Positions 32,823-43,325 of a stretch of DNA of 64,000 nucleotides are shown here, piece by piece. The stretch covers positions 12,857,001 to 12,921,000 of the forward strand of contig CM075777.1 in the NCBI GenBank assembly GCA_037974665.1. Direction: 5' to 3'. Every line of letters starts with the position of its first letter. The stretch's first letter is position 1. A program made the translations under genes and the position numbers. Source of the stretch: Ehretia macrophylla (taxonomy: Eukaryota > Streptophyta > Magnoliopsida > Boraginales > Ehretiaceae). Below the pieces are notes generated by a model that saw only the letters and a program-made list of their open reading frames with translations, did not search any database and had not been told where the DNA came from.

Positions 32823-34133
32823 TCACGTCACATTGAGCATCTGCACATTGTCCCCAATCACAGTCTTGAGAGAGAAAAAGCTAGGAACATATAAAATAGC
32901 TTCACAAAAATCATCTCCCATGCTAGAAACCTTAATTTGAGTTGATAACTCTTCTTCTGCTGTTCCTGGATTAAAAGAGTACAGAACACCAAACCGTGAA
33001 AGCATCAAGATCTCCCCACCTCTCCAAATTGTGATTGGAAGAAGCAACTGAGAACGAAAATCGGGCGAAACACAACTCTCTAATATCCGAATTCTCCTCC
33101 AAGACTCGGCAACCCCATACTTTGTCATCCACCATATACCAAGCTCATGGTCCACATTGTAGTCAAATATACACAAACCATTTCCCATCACTCCTAGTAC
33201 CAAATTAAAAACTCCACGAATATCAGGTGGCAATGGCAGTTGCCGAACTCTTTCATCCACCATACTAAATGTCAGCAAACGAACATCCCCTTCATTATCA
33301 GCCTCTTCTATCCAATGAAGAGAATCATGAAGAGTAATACCACAAATTGTTCTATGATTAGGAAATGGTGCTTCACCCAGACTTCTCCACGATTTATCAA
33401 CTCCAAGTGTGTAAATCTCGGCTTCTGACTTTATTGGCTTGCGATAAAACTTCTTCTTGGCAATCCTTAGTATCTTAAACCGGCCAGTCGCGGAACTATA
33501 ACCAAATCCATACGCACTTTCACGAACCCTCTTCTCACTAGGTCTCAAAATCTTGACACACTCCCTCAATATCGGATTACTCACGTATAAGTCGGCTTCA
33601 TTAGGTGAATAAGTACGGTGCAGTACACAAACCAATCCATTACAACAACCAACAGTCACCAAATCATTTTTTTCACCTTTCAGGAAATTAAACATGTTCC
33701 CTAAATGAACAGGTTTGTTAGGAGAAACAAGGTAATAATTTGAATTTCCTGCTTTAAGCTCAAACCAATAAGAGAGCACATCATCACATGAAACTAAAAT
33801 TCTAACAAATGGTAGGCTTGCAACATACGAGTCAGCAAAATAAGGGTCTAAGATGATTTCATACAATGCTTTGTAAACAGACTTGCAACGAAAGATTGAG
33901 TAGACGGGAAGTCTTGTGAGTATGTTTACCATAACCAAAGTGGGCAAGTCCAGAATTGAAAAACACCCTTTGTTTTTGTTGTTGTCGAGGCTTGTTTTGC
34001 AATTGTGACATAGCAATTTTTGCTTCTTTGAGCCTCGCTTCTTTTTGGGATGATTCTTGGAGGTGTGTTCATATGATCTGGAAATAGTGATGGGAACATT
34101 GTGAAGCTCGAAATCTTCTCCTTGTGGATCCAT
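32823..34133 (-). CDS. F-box / F-box-associated domain protein, copy C (intact)
   Basis: 436 residues from the ATG at 34133. The frame stays open upstream to 34283 but only to a GTG, and the MDPQGEDFELHNVPITISRS start aligns with copies A and B. Order of parts: N-terminal arm, basic KKKRGSKKQK, Cys motif LLCHNCKTSLD, F-box (LPTLVMVNILTRLPVYSIFR), then the FBA domain (GCCNGLVCVL, SNPILRECVKILRPS, YGFGYSSATGRFKILRI, SLGEAPFPNHRTICG, LHWIEE, GIWWMTKYG, LLPITIWRGGEILMLS) to the C-terminus. In the F-box the usual AW is AL (KALYEI where A and B have AWYKLI or GWYKLI), so SKP1 binding could be altered. The predicted role is a substrate adaptor of an SCF E3 ligase in nucleus or cytosol. Single exon. 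Confidence 0.9.
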   Translation of the reverse strand: MDPQGEDFELHNVPITISRSYEHTSKNHPKKKRGSKKQKLLCHNCKTSLDNNKNKGCFSILDLPTLVMVNILTRLPVYSIFRCKSVYKALYEIILDPYFADSYVASLPFVRILVSCDDVLSYWFELKAGNSNYYLVSPNKPVHLGNMFNFLKGEKNDLVTVGCCNGLVCVLHRTYSPNEADLYVSNPILRECVKILRPSEKRVRESAYGFGYSSATGRFKILRIAKKKFYRKPIKSEAEIYTLGVDKSWRSLGEAPFPNHRTICGITLHDSLHWIEEADNEGDVRLLTFSMVDERVRQLPLPPDIRGVFNLVLGVMGNGLCIFDYNVDHELGIWWMTKYGVAESWRRIRILESCVSPDFRSQLLLPITIWRGGEILMLSRFGVLYSFNPGTAEEELSTQIKVSSMGDDFCEAILYVPSFFSLKTVIGDNVQMLNVT

Positions 34134-34269
34134 TAATGGCGGTTGTCTTTTCACAGATGAGTAAAAACAGTTGCAGAAGATGGGAGAAGGGAGAGAATAT
34201 GGAGATTTTTTTCTCCTTGTTGCGTTTTGGGGGAGAGTGTAGGGCTTTTGACGAATAGGCAAAAGAAAA

Positions 34270-34930
34270 TGGGTAGATTTCACAAATAGATTCCATCGTT
34301 TGCGCTAATTTTTTAATTTTATTTTTTATTATCTCAAAAACTACGCATTTAATCTTCCAAAAATACAAAAAAAATTAAATTTAGTACTTAATATTTATTT
34401 TTTTAATCTAGTTCTTATTTTTCCAGAATTTACGCACTCAATACTTAAAATTTGTAAAAGTTTTAATTTAGCCCATATAATATGTGATTTACATATAAAT
34501 ATTATGAATTTAATTGACTAAAAGTTAAAATGTTAGGAACTTAGTTCAAATCTTTTATAAACTAAAGATACTAAATATGTTACTTTGTGATAATAAGAAT
34601 AAAAGTGAAAAAATATAAATAATGACAAAATTTTTGTCACTTTTAAAATTGTAAAAATGAAAATAAAAAAGTGAACCAATATTGTGACCATTGATGATAT
34701 TTGTCCAAAAAACTGAAAAAAGGAGAGAGGGCGTACAAGGACGCCTCGTGAACAGTGAATGCCATTTTTTTTTCTTTATCGTTTTGGATTGAACAGTGAA
34801 TGGCAATGGCCAAAAGAAAAAAAAAAGTAATAAATGGCGGAAAACGTGGCGCGAAGAGGACTACTTTGTGGAGGGAAAATGAAAAATGGTACATCAAGCG
34901 CCAAATACAATCCATGATTAAGTGCCATTT
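34270..34930. repeat. Segmental duplication, block 2 (upstream of F-box copy C)
   Basis: Matches 58880-59545: both begin near ATGG(G/A)TAGATTTCACAAATAG and run through CTCGTGAACAGTGAATG and the ACGTGGCGCGAAG module. In the other copy this block is joined almost directly to block 1, without the F-box gene. Confidence 0.75.
34834..34882 (+). promoter_or_regulatory. Conserved upstream module shared by the F-box family
   Basis: GGCGGAAAACGTGGCGCGAAG is followed by AGGACTACTTTGTGGAGG. A version of it stands upstream of copies A (709-745) and B (28191-28225) and at 59459-59507. It holds an ACGTGGC core, as in ABA-type G-box elements, and a GGCGCGAA E2F-like core. It is about 700 bp from the copy C ATG, further than in A and B. 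Confidence 0.45.
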
Positions 34931-35696
34931 TTTTTCTTTTCACGATAAGCATAAGCACGTATTAATTACAAAAATATATACATAACTTTACAAATAAATA
35001 AGTCTCTTCACAATTAATTTAAAAATATTAGCATTTAAATTTCATACTCTACACAGTCTCCTACTCAATTCATGATTAAGTGTCATTCTTGTAGTGTCTT
35101 AACTTTTTATTCTATCTCTTGCTAATGGGGATCTTCTTGGTCAAAAAATTGAAATTTCGTTATGATATATAGTGTTTGAAATCAATTCATATATAAAATT
35201 TATTTTATTTATAAATAAATTTTATTATTTGAAACTGAAAAATAATACTAAGTCAATTATATTATTTTTAAATTCAAATTATGTTTGGAACACATGTGAA
35301 ATTAGAATTAATAATTATATTTTATTTAAATACCCTTCTGTTATTCAATTAAAATTAGGCTATTATATAAGTGTTATATTTTTAATCCATTATTGATTTC
35401 TGGACTATCATAAAAATCTAAAATAAAAAACAAAAAATGAAGAGATATTTTCAAAAAAGTTAAACATCACAAAATAATCATAATAACTTTAAGTTCAACC
35501 ATATGTACTATAATAATAACAAAAAGAATAATACAAAATAGAAAAAATATCATGAATAAATTTGTAAGAAAAATTAAAAGAATACTTGAAAGAGGAGTGA
35601 ATGGAAGAAGTTGACTTTTTTCTCTTTTTATCATCAATTTGGAAGAAGAGAGAAAAGTGGGAAAGAATAGTGAAAAATATGTTTATTTTTTTGGGT
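34931..35696. other. AT-rich gene-free stretch
   Basis: No coding signal. Open frames here are A/T-driven and lack domains. Confidence 0.4.
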
Positions 35697-35771
35697 AAAT
35701 ATCACTCCACCTCCTGTGAAACTCATATATATCAACTCGCCATCTGTGTTAGCAAAACTATTAAAAAAAAA
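35697..35771 (+). mobile_element. Single Mutator-type terminal repeat
   Basis: GGGTAAATATCACTCC...CCTGTGAAACTCATA matches the left terminus of the element at 15289-16552. The inverted partner was not found, so this is a truncated or rearranged copy. Confidence 0.6.
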
Positions 35772-36262
35772 AAAATCCCTATTTAGATTAGATTAATTTA
35801 ACTTTTTGTTTAGCTTAGTTTAATTGTAATTTACTCTAGAACTCCTCCAATTAATCAATTTTCCTTTCTATTAAGAATTTGGACCACTTTTTACACGAAC
35901 ACACCTTAAACATTGCTTAGGAGCCTTCTTTGAGGATATGATTCCCACACTTGCTCACTTTCTATCGTGACCTGTGCACCTGCAGGGTAAAACTTGGTCT
36001 CATTTGCATTAGTTTTATGTCCAACCAAGAAACCGATCAACGCATGAGTCACTAGTATTTTACCGAGTGAATTATGCCAAATTTGACATCATATTTAGAA
36101 CATCAACTTCAACTTTAACGTCGCTTTCCAAAATTTAAGCGCCAAATTGAGGGTTTAACCATTTTAAGGAGAAAATGATTATTATCTTATGTGTGATTTG
36201 CCTATAGAGAACATGAAATACTAGATTCATATATTATAAAATTGCTTATGGTATAATTAATG
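35772..36262. other. Gene-free stretch
   Basis: No gene seen. It may be interior of the truncated Mutator-type element. Confidence 0.3.
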
Positions 36263-37308
36263 GGTATTTTTGACTATAACCCCCTCTAAAATAACAAAGT
36301 GTGACTCAAACTCCATATTCTTAAAAAAGTTTTGACACACACCCTTTATGTTAAGAGTCTATTAACCATTTCCATTTCCATTACTATTTTCTTAACACGT
36401 ATGAAATTCCATTTTCATCACTCTAAATCCTCCATTTTCAGGCAGAAAATAATCCTTATTCTCAGTGTCATCTACCCCCGAATTCTAATCTTTAGCGTTG
36501 ATTTTTATCTAACTTACATATGAACTTATATTATTTGTAATTGCAACACAAGAAAACACTACAAAATCAAGTGCAATTACTGTGTTGAACGGGCCAGCCC
36601 GCTAGGTTGGATGAGCCAAGCTTCCACGGCTTTTGTTGACCAAACCAAGCCGCAACCTTCTGTTGTAAGCCATCACATTTCTTCATGAACAAAACATGCT
36701 CACATTGTTTTATCACATTTTCCATGCTTTTTTTCAAAATAATCTATCAATTATGAAAGACCTAAAATTGAAAGTTTTCTGCGTTTTAATGGTAAAGATA
36801 TAAAATTTTTGAGCATTTGAAGGTTGAGGTGCAAGGATGGTAGAAAAGGGCTCGTAAGAACTTAATCGAGAATAATAAGAAGCGTTAAAGAAGAAATTGA
36901 TATGATTTTTCGACGGATAGAGATAAATTTGATGAAAATTTAGGTGGTTGACATGGGGAAAGAAGTACAGAAAAAAAACAAAGATTTATGCAGAGAGGGA
37001 GCTATATTCAGCAAAATGATTCTTACAAGTCAGAACAAAAAAGTCATTTTCACTAAGGCAAAAGGCAAAGAAGAAGCAAAGAACCAAAGGAAAGAGATAA
37101 AGGCGGAGAGGTCAACAGAGGAAGGAAGGGCTGAAACAAAAAAGAGAACAGGGAAAGGAAAAAGGATGTGATTGACCATTTTAACCTTATTTACTAAGTT
37201 AAAAGTTAATAGACTCTTAACAGAAGGCGGTGTGTATCAAACTTTTCCAAAAATATGGGGTCTAAGTCACACTTTATTATTCTAGAGAGGGTCTGAGTAA
37301 AAAATACC
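36263..37308. mobile_element. Element with about 100-bp terminal inverted repeats
   Basis: The left end (GGTATTTTTGAC...CAAAGTGTGACTCAAA...TTAAGAGTCTATTAAC) is inverted at 37197-37308 (GTTAATAGACTCTTAAC...TAAGTCACACTTTATTA...AAAAAATACC). Long terminal repeats of this type and the MULEs elsewhere in the window suggest Mutator, but the flanking 9-mers do not match well. The interior includes a lysine/glutamate-rich open frame (36944-37171) that reflects purine-rich DNA, not a recognised protein. Confidence 0.65.
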
Positions 37309-37586
37309 TCGATTAACAATAAAGAGGACAAAAACTAAAGCTGCAATGAGCCAATGCCACGAGATAGAAATTAGATTAATCATAAATAAATGGAGAAAAG
37401 AAAAATTAAGAAATTAATAATGGGAAAGCAAATTTATCATGTAGATATTTGGTCTTAAGTTTAACCTTTCATGGTAAGGTTTCATAGGATATCAAAGCGA
37501 GAAAGCAAGGGTCAGTACATGTAGAAGCGATCAAAAGTTTGAAAGAACGAAATCCCATTCAAAACAATAAACAGCAGAATAACTAA

Positions 37587-39995
37587 TCATACGCATCTTA
37601 AAGCCTTCGTGAAAGCCTTCCGAAAGAGCTTATGAAATTTCGAATTTTGCACTTTCTCCATCTTCAGATGGGTCGTAGACTCAATATCCATGTTGGCTAT
37701 TCCAATAGGTAAGGCATGATATGATCGTAGCCGAGGGAAATAAGATCTATCAACTGGATCTGAAACTGACACAGGAACTAAAGATCTACGGGCAGCCGAT
37801 CTACGGGCAGCCAATCTACGAGCAGCCGACAGAGATTGTTGATATGATTTCTTTGTTGGATACTCCTTGAATAAAAAAATAATGCATGTTAGTTAAACTC
37901 TTTCAATTCAAATAATGTCAGAAGGGACGTTACAAACAAGGTTTACGAATTTGCATTTCATATTACCAATGCCACGGAAAGGCCAAGCAGATTATGAATG
38001 AAGTAGTAAAAAAGAAAAATAAAACAACTCTCACAACCTAAAAAATAGAGAGCAGAACATATGTATGCATGCTTGTTATCTCTTCTCTAGATATATGCCT
38101 AACCTGTATGGACCAAATTTTTTTTTTTTTTTTTTTTTTCAACAATATGTTTTACCACCATATGAACCTTAGCAAACAATGAAACAAATGACACCTAGCA
38201 AGGATATCTGTGAAATAAAACATAAAATGTGCAACTCAGTTGGTGATTTCTATGACGTACAACGTAAAACTTAGCTCTGTCATTGAACAAGGCTTCCCAT
38301 CTGGTGTAATGCGGACCTTGCAGGCATCAGCTTCCATCTGGTTACAATTATGCTAAGGAAGTTGAGAGAAATTTCCAAGAAATTTTCTTCCATCCCATCA
38401 TTTGTTTAACGTAGTCAAACAAGGAATACATCAGAGAATTACCTATATACCGGAACTGCCAACAACAATCCATGGCGACGTATCTTTTTTTTGGGGGGGC
38501 CCAACAAACATGTTAATGACAAACCAATAAATTAGCATCATTAGTTGAGAAAACTTTATATTTGATTATATATCATTTGCAGCCACAACCGTACACCAAA
38601 GAAGTTGAAACCAACATGACAAGGAAGACAATCCAAACCTTTCAATATCTTCAACAGATCACATTTGACATTGAAATCTCCTTTCTTAAAGATCCAAGCA
38701 ACTTCTTCAGCCAACCTGCTAAACCTGTACTGCAAGCAAAAAGAATGGTCTTAACAAATATGAAGTCAGTTGGTAAATAGAAAGAATGGTCAATTCACAC
38801 CGGTATCTAAGAGGCACAAGTGTGTACATTAAATTTCTTTAGCAGAAGATACTTGGAAAGTTTTTCACCAATCCTCTCAAATATTTCGAGTAATAGCAAT
38901 ATTTCCTCCAACTTAGTCTTCTTATTCTTCTGTTCCTGCACCTCCTTTTTGCTACCATATACATAAATGGACCTTGCATTGAACATACTCAAGGATGCAA
39001 TCTCAGCCAATAGAAAAGGACGAATCGTTGCGCTTCCACTGAAATTATTTTCTACAGGTAGAAAAGTAGTCATAACCTTTTCGCGCGCTACCATCAGCAA
39101 AGCAGCTAACTCAACTACTTTTCCTTCCTTTGCATAATGATAAGCTTCTTTCTCAATCTCATTTGTCTTTTCCGCAAGCAATCTCAAAATCTCAAAATGA
39201 AGTCTTAAATTTGGAGAACAAAGTCTAAACACCAGTTTAAAGACCGAGTTCTTTTGATTCCAATCCCAATCAAAGATACTTGGACTCCTCCTGTCACGGA
39301 AACAAGATAAAATGCATATAAGATGAGTTGCAAGATTACAAATAGAAGAAAGAAAATTATCTGCATTGATACCTTATCCCTTCAAGTGCAACATTTAGCG
39401 GCAGAAGCATCCCTTCCACATTGAGTGCCTGACAGTCACATCTAAGGTTTGCTTCGGCTTCATTATGTTCAAGAAATAACTTAGTGAGATTGAGGCATTC
39501 AAATGCAGCTGCATTATGTAGTGCAGACAGTCCATTATGAGAAAAAGCTGCCTTATAATCTAAGGCAGGACTAGTTTCTCCGTCTAGAACTGCAGTTGCA
39601 CAGTTTACAGAATCATACTTAAACATGGCAAAAGTTCGTGCTGGAATATTTGAATCCGGGCCCCAAAAATTCACTTGCCCGACAAATTTTTCCTTATCGT
39701 CTTCTTCTATGATTTCCTTGAAAAAATCATCATGATGAGGAACATCCAATGTATAGTTATTCTTCTTCTTTGGTATACACTGTTTTTTTCCCACCAAAGG
39801 AAGGAGTCAGAGGAAAGAACCACATAATATCAACATAAAACATACGGAGGATCAAAAGCACAAGTGAAACAGGGCATTATTACAACAATTTCCAAGCAAG
39901 TGAAGAGAAGAAAAAGTTGTCACTAATACTAAACCTACACAAATGGGAGAAGGAAGAAAATTGTTTTAAGTTTCGAGTACGCATACCACTTCCAT
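37587..39995 (-). CDS. Ankyrin-repeat-like protein gene, copy 1 (multi-exon)
   Basis: Exons inferred from frame, GT-AG sites and comparison with the plus-strand copy: 39995-39987 (ATGGAAGTG), 39779-39373, 39290-38828, 38729-38639, and a last exon 37865-37587. One more small exon probably lies near 38.25-38.31 kb, because the phases of the last two do not join directly. The second exon has ankyrin-like helices: SVNCATAVLDGETSPALDYK is followed by HNGLSALHNAAAFECLNLTK and LFLEHNEAEANLRCD, then GMLLPLNVALEGI. The third exon is helical and charged (EKEAYHYAKEGKVVELAALL). The last has a repeated AARR(S/L) run. At least 416 residues. Ankyrin repeats mediate protein binding; the partner and role are unknown. 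Exon ends are predictions. Confidence 0.65.
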
Positions 39996-40084
39996 CTCGA
40001 TGATGATGATGCTGAGCTCTCAGAGAAATTGAACACCTACAAGAGATTTAATAAAAATAAAAAATAAAAATAGAGTAATTAACA

Positions 40085-40215
40085 AAAGAGAAACACAAGG
40101 TAAAGATGTTACTTTTTCACCCCCTCCCTACTGAAACCCTCCAAATACAATAGAAAGACGACAACGCCACCTAATTCAAAATTCCCTGCAAAAACCATTA
40201 ACAATATGTTATATG
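40085..40215 (-). repeat. Left arm of an inverted duplication (5' region of ankyrin copy 1)
   Basis: With 39980-40080 this is the inverted counterpart of 43018-43345: matching pieces include AATACAATAGAAAGACGACA, CCCTACTGAAACCCTCCAA and TATGTTATATGTCAGCC. It contains the 5' untranslated region and promoter side of copy 1. Confidence 0.75.
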
Positions 40216-43017
40216 TCAGCCTTTACGGGCTGGGTGTGTGTGAGTGGTGCTGGGTGGCTGAAGGGGGTGGCGGGGGGGGGGGGGGGGGGGGTGGGTGGTT
40301 TGGTGGTGGGGTTGATTGGTAGGGACGAACTGTTTGTTTCCATTTCTTTTTTTGTTTTGTTTTTAATTTTTTTAAAGGGTATTTTGGTCAATTAAAATAA
40401 TTATTTTATTGCCAAATACGTAAAAAAAAATTAATAAAAATCGCATTTTGTCTGTGTGTTTCACATTTTTTTGACCAAGGGGGAAAGTATGCTAGTATTC
40501 AAAACTACAAGAAATTTTATAAGAAGTTTAAAATGATAAGAGAATAGCGTGCACTTACCCCTAATCACAGGAGGGCTTAGTGCAATTCACTCTTTGAATT
40601 AAGCATTATTTAAGAGCTTCTTAAGAAAAACCTTTTAAACACACTCTATAACAAAAAAAAAAAAAAATCATTTTCAAAAGGGGGAGCTAGTTAGCAAAAT
40701 TCTCTTATTTTATTTGTTTTGGTGATAACAAAAATATGTATACATTATTTCTTGTTCTTTATTGCTAAATATGAAATGCATGAGAAAGGAGTAAAGAAGA
40801 TAGAAGACTAGACTAAGCAATGGATGAAAGAGACATCCTAAGATCATATCAAAGTTGAAGCATTGAAGACATAAAGATGAAGGGAAGCATAAAGACATAA
40901 AGATTTAGGGTAGTGGCATTGAATAATTTGTTGTTTGTCTTAGATTGCAATTATTTAAGCTCATGATGGTCAAGATCTTCAAAATTACCTTGAACATAGC
41001 TATAACAGTTTTGGGAAAACAAGATTTTCATGTCTTCAAATCTATATTTTTCAGAAGCCTTGACCACAAATGTTTTAAACAAGTTCTAGTTATGTTTTAA
41101 AGGCACGGATGTGATCATCCGAAGCTGGTAGACATGACCAGACTACATGGTCCAGTCGCCTTTCAATGGCCAAATGGTGACGACTGTGTGATGGAATGTT
41201 CTATTAATTTGAAAAAAAATATATATATATAAACGTTCGTCATCGTTCTATGGCCACATGACAGCTGATTGGAAACAAATATCTGTATTAATTTGAAAAA
41301 GAAAGAGAAACTAAACCTTTGTCACATATTCATGGTAAACTTGGTGATGGATTGATAAATGGAAAGGTTTATTAATTCGAAAAGAAACAAAATAAAATGT
41401 ACAAATTCATCGTCTATCCAATTGACTGGCAATGGGCGTTTTATTAATTAAGAAAAGAAATAAAATGTGATATTTCGTCGCCTTTTCATGCCAAAATGAT
41501 GATGGATTGGTGACAGAAATATTTATTAATTTGGAAAAAAATTAAAATGTAAAATTCTGTCACCTGCCTTGCCAAAATAGCGACAAATTTTTTTATTAAT
41601 TTGGAAAAAGAAATAAAACTTTACAAACAGTTAATCATAGTTCCAATCAATCTTATCAAATTTAAACATCCCGTTAATATTAAAAGCCAATTTAGTAACT
41701 TAATAATTTTCTTTTCTAGTTAAACTCCATAATTAAGTAAATTATCAATATATTAACATACTTTTATACATTGTTTTATTTATTAATAGGAAATAGATAA
41801 ATACCCTTTAATAGGTCGTCGCCATGCCATCGTGCTGGCCACGAAAGGGCGAAAAAAACTTGTCCGTCACTCTGTCGTCGCCTCATTTTAGTTATCCTCG
41901 CAAATAGCGACGGCTTGGCGGTGGATATTTTGATTTAAAAAAAGAAAGTAAATCATTTTTATTTTAATGGTAGGAGTGTGATTGCACCTAGAATATAGCA
42001 TGATTTTGTTTAAAATCATAACAAACTTGGTTCATATATCACGACCATGTTAATCTTGTCAGAAAAATCTCATAAGCAATCAATAATCATTTCTAACAAA
42101 CTTATCAAATTAATATATCATTAATATTAAAGGAAAATTTAGTAATTCACTAAGTCTATATATTAATTTGAACTTCATAAATAAATAAAATACCAGCATA
42201 TTAACATATTTTTATATAGTTAGAAATAGGATTTAATGTTCTGTCGCCTTTGTCATGGAATGGCAACGGTTTTTTTAGAGGTCCATTGCTATTTCGTCGC
42301 CATTTGCAATGGAATGACACTTTTAATAAAAACAAAAGAAGATTTCTTATTCCAAATTTGGTTGTTCAAAAATAATCTCATTAACTAAGAAGTTGAAGAG
42401 GTCCAGTAGTTGTGTTCATTGATGTTCTCATCGGATCTACCATTATTTTAAAATACGAGTTCATCTAATGGGGGAGCTTTTCTAATGTGAACTTTTAATG
42501 CTTGAGTTTTCGATGGAGCATTATTTGGTGTTTTTCCTTGTCAATTTCTTATGTATTTCAGACGTGCCAAAATAACAATGGGTGAGCTCACATAAAATGT
42601 TCTCGACACCTACACAGATATTTCAAATGAGCCCAATTGGTGGACAAGTTATCTTAACTGTGAGTTAAAATTCCAGAATATGAAAATGGTCTCTAAAGAA
42701 AAAGAAAAGGAAAAGCCTAAACATCGGCATGGAAGAAGGGATTTTCCCGACGAGGGATGCGGTGGGGGTGGAGAGAGAGAGAGAGGGGGAAAGAAGGTGG
42801 ACAAGTAGCTTTGAAAATTATTCTACAAAACTAAAAAAAATAAAAAACACTTTCAAAAAATTAATGTGTTCGTAAGAAGTTTGAAAGAAGATGGCCCAGC
42901 CCAATGCTTTTGTCCTTTTACATTCAAGCGAGGGGCGGCTGGTTGAAATCGGAGCCTTTCCGGAGGGAGAGGGGGTAAGTGTTTCAATAAAATCTGTTCT
43001 ATTTGCGCTCCGTAGAG
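40216..43017. other. Spacer between the divergent ankyrin genes
   Basis: No gene is seen. It holds a long poly(G) run (about 40270-40290), the tandem units at 41150-41620, and GTCGCC/GACGG motifs near 41815-41930 and 42240-42310 like those of the CACTA-like element at 16.7-20.5 kb. It may hold the remains of one. Both gene promoters should lie in its outer edges. Confidence 0.4.
41150..41620 (+). repeat. Diverged tandem units of about 75-95 bp
   Basis: About six units share TTTATTAATTTGGAAAAAGA, then (A)AAATGT, then TCGTC(A)CC and GCCAAAATGGTGA motifs. The units are well diverged and non-coding. They resemble subterminal repeats of a CACTA-type element. Confidence 0.55.
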
Positions 43018-43325
43018 GCTGACATATAACATATATTGAATTAGGAGGCGGCGTTGTCGTCTTTCTATTGTATTTGGATTGGAGGGTTTCAGTAGGGAGG
43101 GGGGAAAAAGTAACATTTTTACCTTTTGTTCTGCAGATCTAAAGAAAAGTAACATCTTTCCTTCTTTTCTTGTCTTTTCTTTTTAAAATCTAAGAGCGTG
43201 TATGTGTATCTTACCTTTGAGGCCACTTCAAGATAAGCTTGGTTAATTACTCTATTTTTATTTTTATTAAATCTCTTGTAGGTGTTCAATTTCTCTGAGA
43301 GCTCAGCATCATCATCATCGTCGAG
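43018..43325 (+). repeat. Right arm of the inverted duplication (5' region of ankyrin copy 2)
   Basis: Inverted copy of 39996-40215 with small indels. It contains the likely 5' untranslated region of copy 2, including the GGCGGCGTTGTCGTCTTTC segment. Confidence 0.75.

Noticed and set aside
32823-34283. 486-codon version of F-box copy C
   Set aside because: The extra 50 codons begin at GTG and are not matched in copies A and B; the ATG at 34133 aligns with the family start.
36944-37171. Lysine/glutamate-rich frame between long inverted repeats
   Set aside because: It reflects purine-rich DNA; no transposase or other domain is visible.
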